NCBI GenBank assembly: GCA_027488905.1
Contig: JAIYAT010000035.1
Coordinates: forward strand, 1-64,000
Direction: 5' to 3'
DNA length: 64,000 nt
Source: Bacteroidota bacterium
GTDB taxonomy: Bacteria; Bacteroidota; Bacteroidia; UKL13-3
The notes beneath the pieces were generated by a model. It was given only the letters and a program-made list of their open reading frames with translations. It was not told the origin of the DNA and did no database searches. Position 1 is the first letter of the stretch. The number at the start of each line of letters is the position of its first letter. Below are positions 26,273-35,600 of this stretch, piece after piece. Both the position numbers and the translations under genes were made by a program.

Positions 26273-27106
26273 ATGGAATTATTCACTATAGAAACTGGAC
26301 ATTTTAAATTAGATGGAGGTGCTATGTTTGGCGTTGTGCCTAAAAGCATCTGGCATAAACTTAATCCTGCAGACGACAACAACATGATTAGTTTGGCCAT
26401 GCGTTGCCTTTTGGTTCAAACCGAAAACCGCTTAATTCTTATAGATAACGGCATGGGAAATAAGCAAGACACTAAGTTTTTTGGATATTATTTTTTACAT
26501 GGCAACCATTCTTTAGATGCTTCCTTGGCAGCAAAGGGATTTACTAGAAATGACATTACAGACATGGTTTTAACGCATTTGCACTTTGACCATTGCGGCG
26601 GTAGCATTAATCATAATGCAGATAAAACAAAGTTTGAAACAGCTTTTCCTAATGCAACTTATTGGGTGTCTGAGGCGCATTGGCAAGAGGCTTTGCAACC
26701 CAATCCTAGAGAGAAAGCGAGTTTTTTAAAAGAGAATATTTTGCCCATTCAAGAAAGTGGTCAGCTTCAATTATTGCAGCCAGGTCAGCAGTTTCATCCA
26801 GAGATAGATTTGCTTTTTTCAAATGGTCATACCCAAAGTATGATGCATCCAATTATTCCATATAAAGGGTCAAAATTAATTTATTTGGCCGATGTAATCC
26901 CTACACAGGCGCATATTCCCATACCCTATGTAATGGGATATGATGTTCGTCCATTAGATACCATGAAGGAAAAAAATGATATCTTGAATATGGCGGTTGA
27001 AAACAATTGGGTTTTATTTTTTGAGCACGATCCTTTGTTGCAAGCCTGCACGGTTAAACAAACAGAGAAAGGCATTCGTGTTGCTGAGCAAGTAATTATT
27101 TCTTAG
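26273..27106 (+). CDS. MBL-fold metallo-hydrolase
   Basis: 277 residues from the ATG at 26273; an in-frame TTG five codons upstream is less likely. The zinc motif THLHFDHCGG is the HxHxDH signature of metallo-beta-lactamase-fold hydrolases. A later SNGHTQSMMHP histidine, YLADVIPT aspartate and EHDP histidine complete the metal set. The N-terminal half (GAMFGVVPKSIWHKL; RCLLVQTENRLILIDNGMG) matches the quorum-quenching-lactonase/YtnP-like group, but the substrate cannot be assigned. It is a single gene. Confidence 0.88.
   Translation: MELFTIETGHFKLDGGAMFGVVPKSIWHKLNPADDNNMISLAMRCLLVQTENRLILIDNGMGNKQDTKFFGYYFLHGNHSLDASLAAKGFTRNDITDMVLTHLHFDHCGGSINHNADKTKFETAFPNATYWVSEAHWQEALQPNPREKASFLKENILPIQESGQLQLLQPGQQFHPEIDLLFSNGHTQSMMHPIIPYKGSKLIYLADVIPTQAHIPIPYVMGYDVRPLDTMKEKNDILNMAVENNWVLFFEHDPLLQACTVKQTEKGIRVAEQVIIS
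26411..26426 (-). repeat. GGTTTGAACC motif copy 8
   Basis: Extended form (core 26413-26422), 243 bp from copy 7 and in the same orientation but in a divergent gene. Read as Leu-Val-Gln-Thr-Glu in the MBL-fold protein. Confidence 0.9.
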
Positions 27107-27266
27107 CTATTTCATTTTTATTCGGATTGAACCGAGGGCCTTCGGCTATTCATAAAGTAGGAATTTCTTCAAAATTTATTTTTTCAATCAAAAATAAATT
27201 CCCAATTAAATAACTATAATGGAAGAAAAAAGATAAATTTATGTTTAATAAAAAAGAAATAGATTG

Positions 27267-27653
27267 TTACTTCCTAGAGGCAAATCCGTAAAGTGGAGGG
27301 ACAGCTGGTGTGCCTGTTATCTCAAGTTTTACGCCATTGACAATAGAATCTATGGGAGTAATTTTAAATCTTATTAATTCAATTCCATTCCAAAGCATAG
27401 AAGTGTCACTTGTTTGTTCATATGTTCCGTAACAATAAAGGCTATCTAAATTGTTTTGTCTTCTTATCCAGCAATAGTTTCCATCACTCTTCAGGTCTAA
27501 CATTTTGTATCCATTAGAATTAACAGTTGAATCCCTATAATATTTGCCAGATAGTTTATAACTGAAATTATAATTATTCTGGGTGCTTTCCTCCTTTTTA
27601 CATGAAAAGAGTAGGTTCAAGCCGAGAAATAGTAAAAGTAATTTTTGTGGCAT
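27267..27653 (-). CDS. Small lipoprotein of unknown function
   Basis: 128 residues. The signal peptide ends in the lipobox LLFSC, followed by KKEESTQ. The mature part is beta-rich (NYNFSYKLSGKYYRDS, GNYCWIRRQNNLDSLYCYGTYEQTSDTSMLW) and might be a small lipocalin-like or copper-resistance-like barrel. I cannot assign a family. Base composition resembles its neighbours. Confidence 0.65.
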   Translation of the reverse strand: MPQKLLLLFLGLNLLFSCKKEESTQNNYNFSYKLSGKYYRDSTVNSNGYKMLDLKSDGNYCWIRRQNNLDSLYCYGTYEQTSDTSMLWNGIELIRFKITPIDSIVNGVKLEITGTPAVPPLYGFASRK

Positions 27654-27703
27654 AGCAATGGTTGAGATTCAAAAATATTATTTGATTGCTATAAAACAAA
27701 TTG

Positions 27704-28321
27704 CTACAGTAAAACAATAGCAAGCATAAGGGTTAATATGAATATGCCAAATCCGCCTAATTCGGTTTTTTCTACTGGCTTACTGTATTTTATCGGGTCC
27801 TTTTTAAGCAAAAGTTTTAATTGAAGGCTGTCAATTTTATTAGCCATAGCTGAACCAAGTTCATTGGCCAATATTTTATTTGTCTGATTATCTATATGCT
27901 TTTTATTGTAAGGTGTTTTTGCATAGGCATAAAATAGACTATCTTCTTTATCTGAGGTTTTGCATGCAATTAGTGAAGTAGCATATTGATTTTTTAATTC
28001 AATGGAAACAATACATTGTTCCAAATTTATGGTTTGAAGGCTCCCATTGTTTCCAACAACATATTGCTTGTTAACAAGTTGATTAAACAGATTATTAAAA
28101 AGTAATTGGTCAAATGTATCTAAAGCATTTGCTGCTGTTTCCTTATATATTGTATCAGGATAAAATGTATAAATTGTATTGTGATTATTATAATTAACTC
28201 CAAGCTGCGGTCTATGGTATTCTAAAGCTCCAACTTCTATTGTTTTGCAAGAGTTTAGTACCAAAAATGAGCTTATAATTAGCAAAATATTTTGGGGTTT
28301 AATTAGAAAAAAATCACTCAT
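27704..28321 (-). CDS. Lipoprotein with C-terminal membrane segment, unknown function
   Basis: 205 residues. The N-terminal hydrophobic stretch ends in a lipobox-like VLNSC (C25), and a C-terminal hydrophobic helix (FGIFILTLMLAIVLL) closes the protein. Between them is a soluble domain with YKETAANALDTFDQLLFNNLFNQL. This could be a periplasmic protein tethered at both ends. No family recognised. It is divergent from thrS. Confidence 0.6.
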   Translation of the reverse strand: MSDFFLIKPQNILLIISSFLVLNSCKTIEVGALEYHRPQLGVNYNNHNTIYTFYPDTIYKETAANALDTFDQLLFNNLFNQLVNKQYVVGNNGSLQTINLEQCIVSIELKNQYATSLIACKTSDKEDSLFYAYAKTPYNKKHIDNQTNKILANELGSAMANKIDSLQLKLLLKKDPIKYSKPVEKTELGGFGIFILTLMLAIVLL

Positions 28322-28377
28322 GCTTCAGAAAATATCAATTTTCCTGCCAAAATATTTTTCAAATAGGTAGTTTGTTG

Positions 28378-28385
28378 TATTTTGC
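28378..28385 (+). promoter_or_regulatory. -7 box of the thrS operon
   Basis: TATTTTGC resembles TAnnTTTG with one base fewer in the spacer. It lies 16 bases before the thrS ATG, implying a leader of only a few bases, too short for a T-box or operator-type leader. Confidence 0.45.
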
Positions 28386-28401
28386 AAGCTCAACAAAAAT
28401 T

Positions 28402-30327
28402 ATGAATATTACACTACCAGACGGTTCCGTTCGCTCGTATGAACGGGGTACCACCGCCTTTGAGATTGCAAAATCTATTAGCGAAGGACTTGCTAGAAAT
28501 GTTTTAACTGCAAAGTTTAATGGACAAGTCATTGAATTAAATGACCAATTACTAGAAGATGGCTCACTTGTTTTGTTTACTTGGGATAGCAAAGAGGGTA
28601 AAAATGCTTTTTGGCATTCCTCAGCCCATTTAATGGCACAAGCTATTGAGCACTTTTATCCTAAAGTAAATTTAACCATTGGACCTGCAATAGAAAATGG
28701 TTTTTATTATGACATTGACTTTCAAGGCGAGGCTTTTTCTGAAAAAGACTTTAAGCGTATTGAAGACAAAATGTTAGAATTTGCCAGGGAAAAAGCAGAG
28801 TTCCATAAAAAGGCTGTTTCCAAATCTGAGGCATTATCATTTTATCAAAACAAAGAAAATCCATTCAAAGTTGAATTGATTGAGAATCTAAATGATGGCG
28901 AAATAACCTTTTGTACGCATAGTAATTTTACCGACTTATGCAGGGGAGGACATATTCCTAACACAGGATTCATAAAATCAGTGAAACTCATGAATGTTGC
29001 TGGAGCGTATTGGAGAGGCAAGGAAACCAATCCGCAGTTAACGCGTGTTTATGGGATAAGTTTTCCAAAGCAATCGGAGTTAAACGAGTACTTGGAAATG
29101 CTTGAGGAAGCCAAAAAGCGCGACCATAGAAAACTTGGTAAAGAATTAGAGATTTTTACATTTGATGATGATGTAGGTCCAGGCTTGCCACTTTGGTTGC
29201 CAAATGGAGGTGCAATAATTGAATTGCTAGAGAAGTTTGCTAAACAAACAGAAGAGGATGCTGGCTATTCAAGAGTAAAATCTCCGCATATTGCGCGCGA
29301 AAGCATGTATATTAAAAGTGGACATTTACCCTATTATAAGGATAGCATGTTTCCTCCAATGGAAATTGATGGCGAGAAATACTATTTAAAAGCCATGAAT
29401 TGTCCTCATCATCACAAAATTTTTGCAGCAACTCCAAAAAGTTACAGAGATCTTCCACTTCGTTACGCAGAATATGGTACTTGTTACCGCTACGAACAAA
29501 GCGGTGAGTTATTTGGATTAATGCGCGTAAGAAGCCTGCAAATGAATGATGCACATATTTATTGCACTGAAGCGCAGTTTGAAGATGAGTTCAAAAAAGT
29601 TAACGACCTATATATTAAGTATTTCAGTGTGTTTGGAATTGATAAATATGTCATGCGTTTTTCTAAGCATGATCCAGCTAAGCTAGGACAGAAGTATATC
29701 AATTCTCCTGAGTTGTGGGCCAAAACAGAGGAAATGGTTAGAAAAGTTTTGGTAAATCTTGGGGTAAACTTTGTTGAAGTTGAAGATGAAGCAGCTTTTT
29801 ACGGGCCAAAGATTGATATTCAAATCTATTCTGCAATTGGACGTGAATTTACTTTGGCAACAAATCAGGTAGATTTTGCACAAGCAGATAGGTTTGATTT
29901 ATTTTTTACGAACGAAAAAAATGAAAAAGAAAGACCACTAATCATTCATAGAGCACCTTTAAGCACGCATGAAAGATTTATTGGGTTTTTATTAGAACAT
30001 TATGCCGGAAACCTGCCATCTTGGTTAAGTCCTAAACAAGTTTCGATCCTACCAATTAGTGATAAGTATGTTCCTTATGCTCAAAAACTTGTTGGTTTAA
30101 TGAAAAAGAATGATATTCGCGCCTTATTCGACGACAGAAACGAAAAAATAGGCAAGAAAATCAGGGATGCTGAAGTTAAAAAAATCCCTTTTATGCTTAT
30201 CATCGGAGAACAAGAAATGCAGGAAGAAAGTGTTTCCGTTAGGAAGCATGGGCATGGTGATGTTGGAAAAATGTCTTTGAATGAATTTTTAGAATATTTT
30301 GAGAATCAACTAACAGTAAAACTATAA
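28402..30327 (+). CDS. thrS: Threonine-tRNA ligase
   Basis: Class II synthetase charging tRNA-Thr, 641 residues from the ATG at 28402 (MNITLPDGSVRSYERGTT). The TGS domain is at the N-terminus. The editing domain follows, with its zinc-site pattern (HSSAHLMAQA ... CRGGHIPNTG). The catalytic core then carries motif 2 (RYAEYGTCYRYEQSGELFGLMRVR) and the core zinc residues (NCPHHHKIF). The anticodon-binding domain ends the protein. It is the first gene of the conserved thrS-infC-rpmI-rplT operon, with a 6-bp gap to infC. Confidence 0.99.
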   Translation: MNITLPDGSVRSYERGTTAFEIAKSISEGLARNVLTAKFNGQVIELNDQLLEDGSLVLFTWDSKEGKNAFWHSSAHLMAQAIEHFYPKVNLTIGPAIENGFYYDIDFQGEAFSEKDFKRIEDKMLEFAREKAEFHKKAVSKSEALSFYQNKENPFKVELIENLNDGEITFCTHSNFTDLCRGGHIPNTGFIKSVKLMNVAGAYWRGKETNPQLTRVYGISFPKQSELNEYLEMLEEAKKRDHRKLGKELEIFTFDDDVGPGLPLWLPNGGAIIELLEKFAKQTEEDAGYSRVKSPHIARESMYIKSGHLPYYKDSMFPPMEIDGEKYYLKAMNCPHHHKIFAATPKSYRDLPLRYAEYGTCYRYEQSGELFGLMRVRSLQMNDAHIYCTEAQFEDEFKKVNDLYIKYFSVFGIDKYVMRFSKHDPAKLGQKYINSPELWAKTEEMVRKVLVNLGVNFVEVEDEAAFYGPKIDIQIYSAIGREFTLATNQVDFAQADRFDLFFTNEKNEKERPLIIHRAPLSTHERFIGFLLEHYAGNLPSWLSPKQVSILPISDKYVPYAQKLVGLMKKNDIRALFDDRNEKIGKKIRDAEVKKIPFMLIIGEQEMQEESVSVRKHGHGDVGKMSLNEFLEYFENQLTVKL

Positions 30328-30333
30328 AAGTCT

Positions 30334-30948
30334 TTGGCAACACCAACTAATCCGAATCCAGGTGCGGGAAACAGTCCAGCACCGCAACAAAACAGATTTC
30401 AGAGCAGAGGCCGCAGGTCTCTTGAACCTGAGCATAAAATCAATCACCTTATCAGAGCTAGTCAGGTTAGGTTGGTAGGAGAAAATATTGAGGTGGGGGT
30501 GTATACTTTATCTCAAGCTTTAAAGTTTGCCGATGAGCAAGAATTAGATTTAGTTGAAATTTCACCAAATGCTGATCCACCTGTTTGCAGAGTTATTGAC
30601 TACAAAAAATTTCTTTACGAGCAAAAAAAGAAAAAGAAAGAGCAGAAAGCTAATCAAGCCAAATCAGAGGTAAAAGAAATTCGTTTTGGTCCAAATACAG
30701 ACGATCATGACTTTGACTTTAAATATAAACATGCAGAAAACTTCTTAAAGGAAGGACATAAAGTGAGAGCTTATGTGTTTTTCAAAGGTCGTTCTATTGT
30801 CTATAAAGAAAGGGGAGAAGTGCTATTGTTGCAATTGGCTCAAAAATTAACTGAAATTGCAAAAATTGAACAATTACCTAGATTGGAAGGTAAAAAAATG
30901 TTTCTATTGATGAGTCCGAAAGGAAAAGGAGAAGGGAAAAAGTCGTAA
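30334..30948 (+). CDS. infC: Translation initiation factor IF-3 (TTG start)
   Basis: Binds the 30S subunit and checks start-codon fidelity. It has 204 residues. The first ~32 are a low-complexity Pro/Asn/Gln/Arg extension ([18 protein letters not shown]). The N domain ([20 protein letters not shown] ... [21 protein letters not shown]) and C domain ([18 protein letters not shown] ... [18 protein letters not shown]) are complete. No in-frame ATG exists before the conserved core, so initiation must use a non-ATG codon. TTG at 30334 is the best candidate, six bases after thrS and without a good Shine-Dalgarno. Rare start codons on infC are the classic basis of IF-3 autoregulation. Confidence 0.95.
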   Translation: MATPTNPNPGAGNSPAPQQNRFQSRGRRSLEPEHKINHLIRASQVRLVGENIEVGVYTLSQALKFADEQELDLVEISPNADPPVCRVIDYKKFLYEQKKKKKEQKANQAKSEVKEIRFGPNTDDHDFDFKYKHAENFLKEGHKVRAYVFFKGRSIVYKERGEVLLLQLAQKLTEIAKIEQLPRLEGKKMFLLMSPKGKGEGKKS

Positions 30949-30973
30949 TAATAATAGTATAGGAGTAAAAAAG

Positions 30974-31174
30974 ATGCCTAAAGTAAAAACAAACAGCTCT
31001 GCGAAAAAGCGTTTTAAGTTAACACCAAGTGGTAAAATTAAACGTGCGCAGGCATTCAAAAATCACATTTTAACTAAGAAAACCACCAAGCAAAAACGCG
31101 GCTTAACCAAAATGGTTGTAGTAAGTGATGCCGATATGGGATTAGTTAAAAACCTATTGGGTGTAGGTAAATAA
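30974..31174 (+). CDS. rpmI: 50S ribosomal protein L35
   Basis: 66-residue basic protein with typical segments: [40 protein letters not shown]. It lies 25 bp downstream of infC and is preceded by AGGAG (30960-30964), one of the few clear Shine-Dalgarno-like sequences in the window. Confidence 0.97.
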   Translation: MPKVKTNSSAKKRFKLTPSGKIKRAQAFKNHILTKKTTKQKRGLTKMVVVSDADMGLVKNLLGVGK

Positions 31175-31193
31175 CCCAAAAGCTGTAATCAGC

Positions 31194-31275
31194 GGCCTTA
31201 AATTAGGAGGGCCTTAAATTCCTGGTTTTATTTGTTAACCCGAACAAAAGCAAAAAAGTTCCGAATATTTCGGAC
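31194..31275 (+). promoter_or_regulatory. Structured rpmI-rplT intergenic leader
   Basis: The 127-bp gap before rplT holds an 11-base direct repeat GGCCTTAAATT (31194-31204 and 31210-31220) and a hairpin TCCGAA-TAT-TTCGGA (31260-31274). L20 represses its own operon by binding leader RNA in other bacteria. This is a candidate site, but no resemblance to the known L20 target was checked. Confidence 0.35.
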
Positions 31276-31301
31276 GCTTAGGTTCAAAAACTAAAAATAA
31301 T

Positions 31302-31646
31302 ATGCCTCGTTCAGTCAATTCCGTTGCGAGTAGAGCTCGCCGTAAAAAACTCCTCAAATTAGCCAAAGGTTATTGGGGTAAAAGAAAAAATGTATTAACA
31401 ATTGCCAAACACTCTATAGAAAAGGGTTTAGGTTATGCATACAGAGACCGTAAATCAAAGAAACGTAATTTTCGCAGTTTGTGGATAGTTCGTATTAATG
31501 CTGGTTCTCGTATTCACGGTTTAAGTTATAGTCAATTTATGAATCTTGTTCATAAAAAGGGTTTAGGTTTGAACCGAAAAGTATTAGCTGATATGGCGAT
31601 GAATCATCCTGAAACATTTGCCGAAATCGTAAAATCTGTAAAATAG
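31302..31646 (+). CDS. rplT: 50S ribosomal protein L20
   Basis: 114-residue 23S rRNA-binding assembly protein. Conserved segments: [74 protein letters not shown]. It is the last gene of the thrS operon and ends at a terminator. A GGTTTGAACC motif copy lies in the codons for GLNRK. Confidence 0.98.
   Translation: MPRSVNSVASRARRKKLLKLAKGYWGKRKNVLTIAKHSIEKGLGYAYRDRKSKKRNFRSLWIVRINAGSRIHGLSYSQFMNLVHKKGLGLNRKVLADMAMNHPETFAEIVKSVK
31566..31575 (+). repeat. GGTTTGAACC motif copy 9
   Basis: Exact 10-mer in rplT, read as Gly-Leu-Asn-Arg. It is tolerated even in a highly conserved ribosomal protein gene. Confidence 0.9.
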
Positions 31647-31667
31647 TATCATTCATTACGACTTTAA

Positions 31668-31704
31668 AACCTCTTTGGCTTCTTGCTAAGGAGGTTTTTT
31701 TTTT
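31668..31704 (+). terminator. Terminator of the thrS-infC-rpmI-rplT operon
   Basis: AACCTC (31668-31673) pairs with GAGGTT (31691-31696), followed by a run of T. Confidence 0.75.
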
Positions 31705-32201
31705 GATTGTTTTTTCTATTTTAATTGGCGTCAAAAGTATTTTAATTGCTGGTTTAATATTTAAGTGACAAATACGCTTTTTTTATGCCTTTTTCTATCC
31801 TTTTTTTAGAATTATTTACATAAAAAGAGGAAAAAAGCCTATTTGTACTGTTTTTAATTCTCTAGGTATAAAACAACATTAGAAAAGCCTGATTTTATTG
31901 ACCTTTGAGCTCATTTTTATTTAGGTAAATTGATATTCCACTTAATTAAACTATTAAAAGTTTTAACCTTTGGGTTAAGAATCTTTTTGAGACAAATTCA
32001 ATTGATTTTGTGTCAGATTGGAGTGTTTTTTCCCAAAATGGTTCTGGCTACTTTTCTTTCACCTTTGACTTGTTTGTTTAAATCTTTGAAAATCAATTAT
32101 TTGGTTAAAGATTTTTGCAATGGATGGATTTTTGATTCTATCCGCAGATGTCAAATGCCTTCGAGGCAGTTGGAAGGTTCTAATTTTAGATAATAAAACT
32201 T
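31705..32201. other. Long AT-rich non-coding stretch before the adhesin locus
   Basis: About 500 bp with no gene I can support. A plus-strand frame at 31930-32193 has no homology pattern and an unusual Leu/Ile/Phe-rich composition, so I treat it as chance. The stretch is poly-T and poly-A rich. It may hold the promoter and a long leader for the small secreted protein and giant adhesin downstream. Confidence 0.5.
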
Positions 32202-32675
32202 ATGAAAATAATTAAATTAAAACAAATGTTGAACAAGATTAATGAGGAGAAAATCAATCGATTATTCTCAATTAAACTAGGTTTCTACCTAGGCATGGCA
32301 GCATTTTTTGTGTTATTGCAATCCAATGATGCTTTCGCTCAGGAATCTGAAAGAAAAATTCATCCGCAATATTTACAAGCATCCCAATCTTTTAAATCAA
32401 AGGTGGGTCAAAACAGGGTAGCAGAATTTAATGCTATTGAAAGTTCATTAACTACTTTTATAGCAAGTGCTGATCCAAAACCTAGTTATGATTATTTTAT
32501 TGGCGATTTTCAAATTACAACTGCAGAGCTAGTAACTCTTTTAGGGGAACCTGATGTGAAAATTTCAAATGGAATTTGGGTTTATGTTTTGAATCCAAGC
32601 CTAAACTGCAAGGTTTTGGTTGGGATTGACCCAAATGGATATTTAAGTTATATAACACGTAAAGAGTGTAATTAA
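32202..32675 (+). CDS. Small secreted protein upstream of the giant adhesin
   Basis: 157 residues with a long N-region and hydrophobic segment ending ANDAFAQ-like (SNDAFAQES, cleavage near residue 47). The mature ~110 residues contain YFIGDFQITTAELVTLLGEPDVKISNGIWVYVL, loosely reminiscent of SmpA/BamE-like folds, and end with a cysteine near the C-terminus. No family assigned. It lies 19 bp before the giant adhesin and is probably co-transcribed, so a role in that protein's export or display is possible. Confidence 0.6.
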   Translation: MKIIKLKQMLNKINEEKINRLFSIKLGFYLGMAAFFVLLQSNDAFAQESERKIHPQYLQASQSFKSKVGQNRVAEFNAIESSLTTFIASADPKPSYDYFIGDFQITTAELVTLLGEPDVKISNGIWVYVLNPSLNCKVLVGIDPNGYLSYITRKECN

Positions 32676-32694
32676 TTATCTAAACAAGAACGAA

Positions 32695-35600
32695 ATGAAA
32701 AATTCAATTTATAAATATTTGTTACTATTTGTTGTAGGACTTTTCTCCTTTTTAGGATTAGAAGCGCAATACATCTTTACAACAAGTGCAAGCTCAAGTG
32801 TAAGTTCTGTTAATACCGGAAGCCAAATTACATACACATTCAATTACTCAACGGCAGCAAATACCACTTCGGGTCAAAACGTAGTTGCAGAATTAAACTT
32901 GCCAGATAATTTAATTCCATTTAATGAAAGTAACTTTAACAGCAATGTTTTGTTTGCTCCAACACAGATTTCGTCGGTTACCTATAATTCAGGTTTAAAT
33001 AAAGTAACCATTAATTATGTTCATCCTTTGCCAGCCGGGGTTACTGGTCAACTTGAATTAAAGTTGAAATATGTAAATGGAACAACTCCAGATGGCTATG
33101 CACCAGATTTATTTACAAAAGTAACTTTCACAAATGCAGAAGGTGGCAGCCCAGTTTATTCTGATACCTTAAATATAATTGCAATAGCTTCTTCTCGCTT
33201 TACTGTTTCAAAAATTAAGAATTCAGGTGGAGCCATTAACGATTTAACAATATTTAAGATTTCAATTGGTAATAGCAGTCCTAATGCAGGTGCATTACAA
33301 TTAGAAAATCCTGTTCTTAGAGATACGCTACCAACAGGCGTTACTTTTGTAGAAGCGACCTCATTTTCAGGTTCAAACGCCCCAACCTATGATCCTTTAA
33401 CTAGAATAATTACTTGGACTTGGTCATCTGGATTATTCAACACAAATTATTCTGGTAATGCTTATGTGGCAGTTAAATATGAAGAACCAACTTATCAGAT
33501 TGGATGGTCGGCGTGCAATTCTGCTACTTTAAGTGGCGATTATCCAATCCTTCCTTTAGGAACCTCAGATTATACTCAAAAAACAGGTTCTATTTGTTTT
33601 GGCGTTGAGTCTCCAACCCCAGATTTGGTTTGTACAGGAGGTGGAATTACTGCTGCCACTGCTAGTTGGTTGAATAAACACGTAATTTCAGGAACTAGTA
33701 ATAATCAATTTGCTAATGGATGGTCTAACTTGGGTAATACAGAGTTGGATAGTGTAATTTTAACTTACCAGATTGACAAAAGTGTAGATGTTACAACAGT
33801 TAAAATAGGAAAATTAGTTGACGGTTTAGCTAGGACGGGTAGAGATACAGTTGATTTGTTTTATAAAACTAACCTAAATTCAAGCTGGACTTTTCAGGGA
33901 AATCATATCATTACAGCAGATAAAAACGTTTCATTTACTTCAATTTTGGGCGTGGGAGAATACTTAACAGAAGTAAAATTTAAGATTTATAGTCAGTTAC
34001 CAATTGGTGGAAGTCAAAGTTTAACCTATAACGGAAATGTTAGGACTTCAGCAACAAATGCTAAGGATGGCAGTCCAATTACAGAAGGAACTACTTATAA
34101 TACCTCAAATCCAGGAGATGATGGAACAACCATCAGTAACAATTCTCAAGGCTCTTATTACTATGGTGGAATTGGAACAAACTTTTCAAATTGCTCAGGT
34201 ACGAGTGAAATATTAATTTCAAGACCCGTTTTCAATTCACCTTCAAAATCAATTCTTAATGGCTCTAGTTTTAGGGCTAGTGACACAATCAATTATAGAT
34301 TTAGTGTTCAGTTAGGGGGAAACATGAGCGCACAAAATGTAGTTTTATATGATACTTTAGATAGCAGATTAACATATATAGCTGGTTCTTCTTCAATCGT
34401 AATTTCAGGTAATACAATTGTTCCAACAGTAAATGGTCAAATATTAATTTGGAACTTAGGAACTGTGCCTGCTAATGGCGCTTCATATACTGTTGATTTT
34501 AAAGCAGCCATCGCACCTGGTACAGCACCGGGTTCTATAAACAACAAGATGTTTATGTCTGCTGATGCTCCAGCCATATTTCCAAGAGGTACAAATGACA
34601 ATGAAAGCACATCGGTTATAACTGCAGTTGCCCTAATTGCCTATAAAGCACAAAATGGTTGTGACCCTGGTTTTGTATATTACCCTACCAATGCAATTAC
34701 GAAGGAAGGTGATATTTTACGTTACAGAGTTACAGTAAAAAATCAAGGTAATGTTGCTGCAAAAGACTTAACCTTAATTGATGTTTTCCCTTTTATAGGT
34801 GATTCTAGAAATTCTCAATGGTTTGCTAATTTGGTTGGTCCAGTTATTTTAAATGATCCAAATTCAACAGTATATTACAACGCAGTGGCTAATCCATGTT
34901 ATGCTGATTTTTCTCCAGAGGTTAACCCTCCTGGATGTAGCAATCCTGTTTGGACGCTTACTCCACCTATAAATATTACTAGTGTAACTGCTATTAAAAT
35001 TGTTAGGCCAAGTAATTTACCAGCCTTGGACAGCATAGAATTTGAATGGCCAATGCGTGTTCCTGTGGGTACACCTGCTAACATTCAAATGAACAATACG
35101 ATTTATTATCAAGTGAGCAGAGCAGATATGGCTGGAACCACAGGTAGATTGTTACCTGCTGCTCCAAATCAAGTGGGTATGATTACCAGTTGTGCTCCAA
35201 TCTTAGGTTCAATTGGTGATTATGTTTGGATCGACCAAAATGGAAACGGCCTTCAGGATGAAGCTGCTAATAAAGGATTGAATGGTGTTAAGGTTTACTT
35301 ATTTGGAACTGGCCCAGATAACCAAATTGGTGGAGGAGATGATGTTTTATTGGACTCAACCTTTACTGGTAATAATTTCTCAGGAAATCCGGGGTACTAC
35401 AAGTTCGTTGATTTAGCAGATGGTAAATACTTTGTAAAGTTTGAAACAAAATATGATACCTACAGACTTACCCCAATTAGCAGTCAAAATCCTCAAACTG
35501 CTGGAAATAATGATGCAGATTCTAGCGGAAATTCTGGAGTAGTAACCATTAATGTTGCTGCGGGTGGTATTGATAAAGACAATCCAACAATTGATGCTGG

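Noticed and set aside
27107-27266. Possible tRNA or structured RNA around GAACCGAGGGCCTTCGGC
   Set aside because: Only a short CCGA/TCGG hairpin is present; no cloverleaf could be drawn.
31930-32193. 87-codon plus-strand reading frame in the long intergenic region
   Set aside because: Leu/Ile/Phe-rich with no domain pattern, no ribosome-binding site, and ends just before the next gene; looks like chance in AT-rich DNA.
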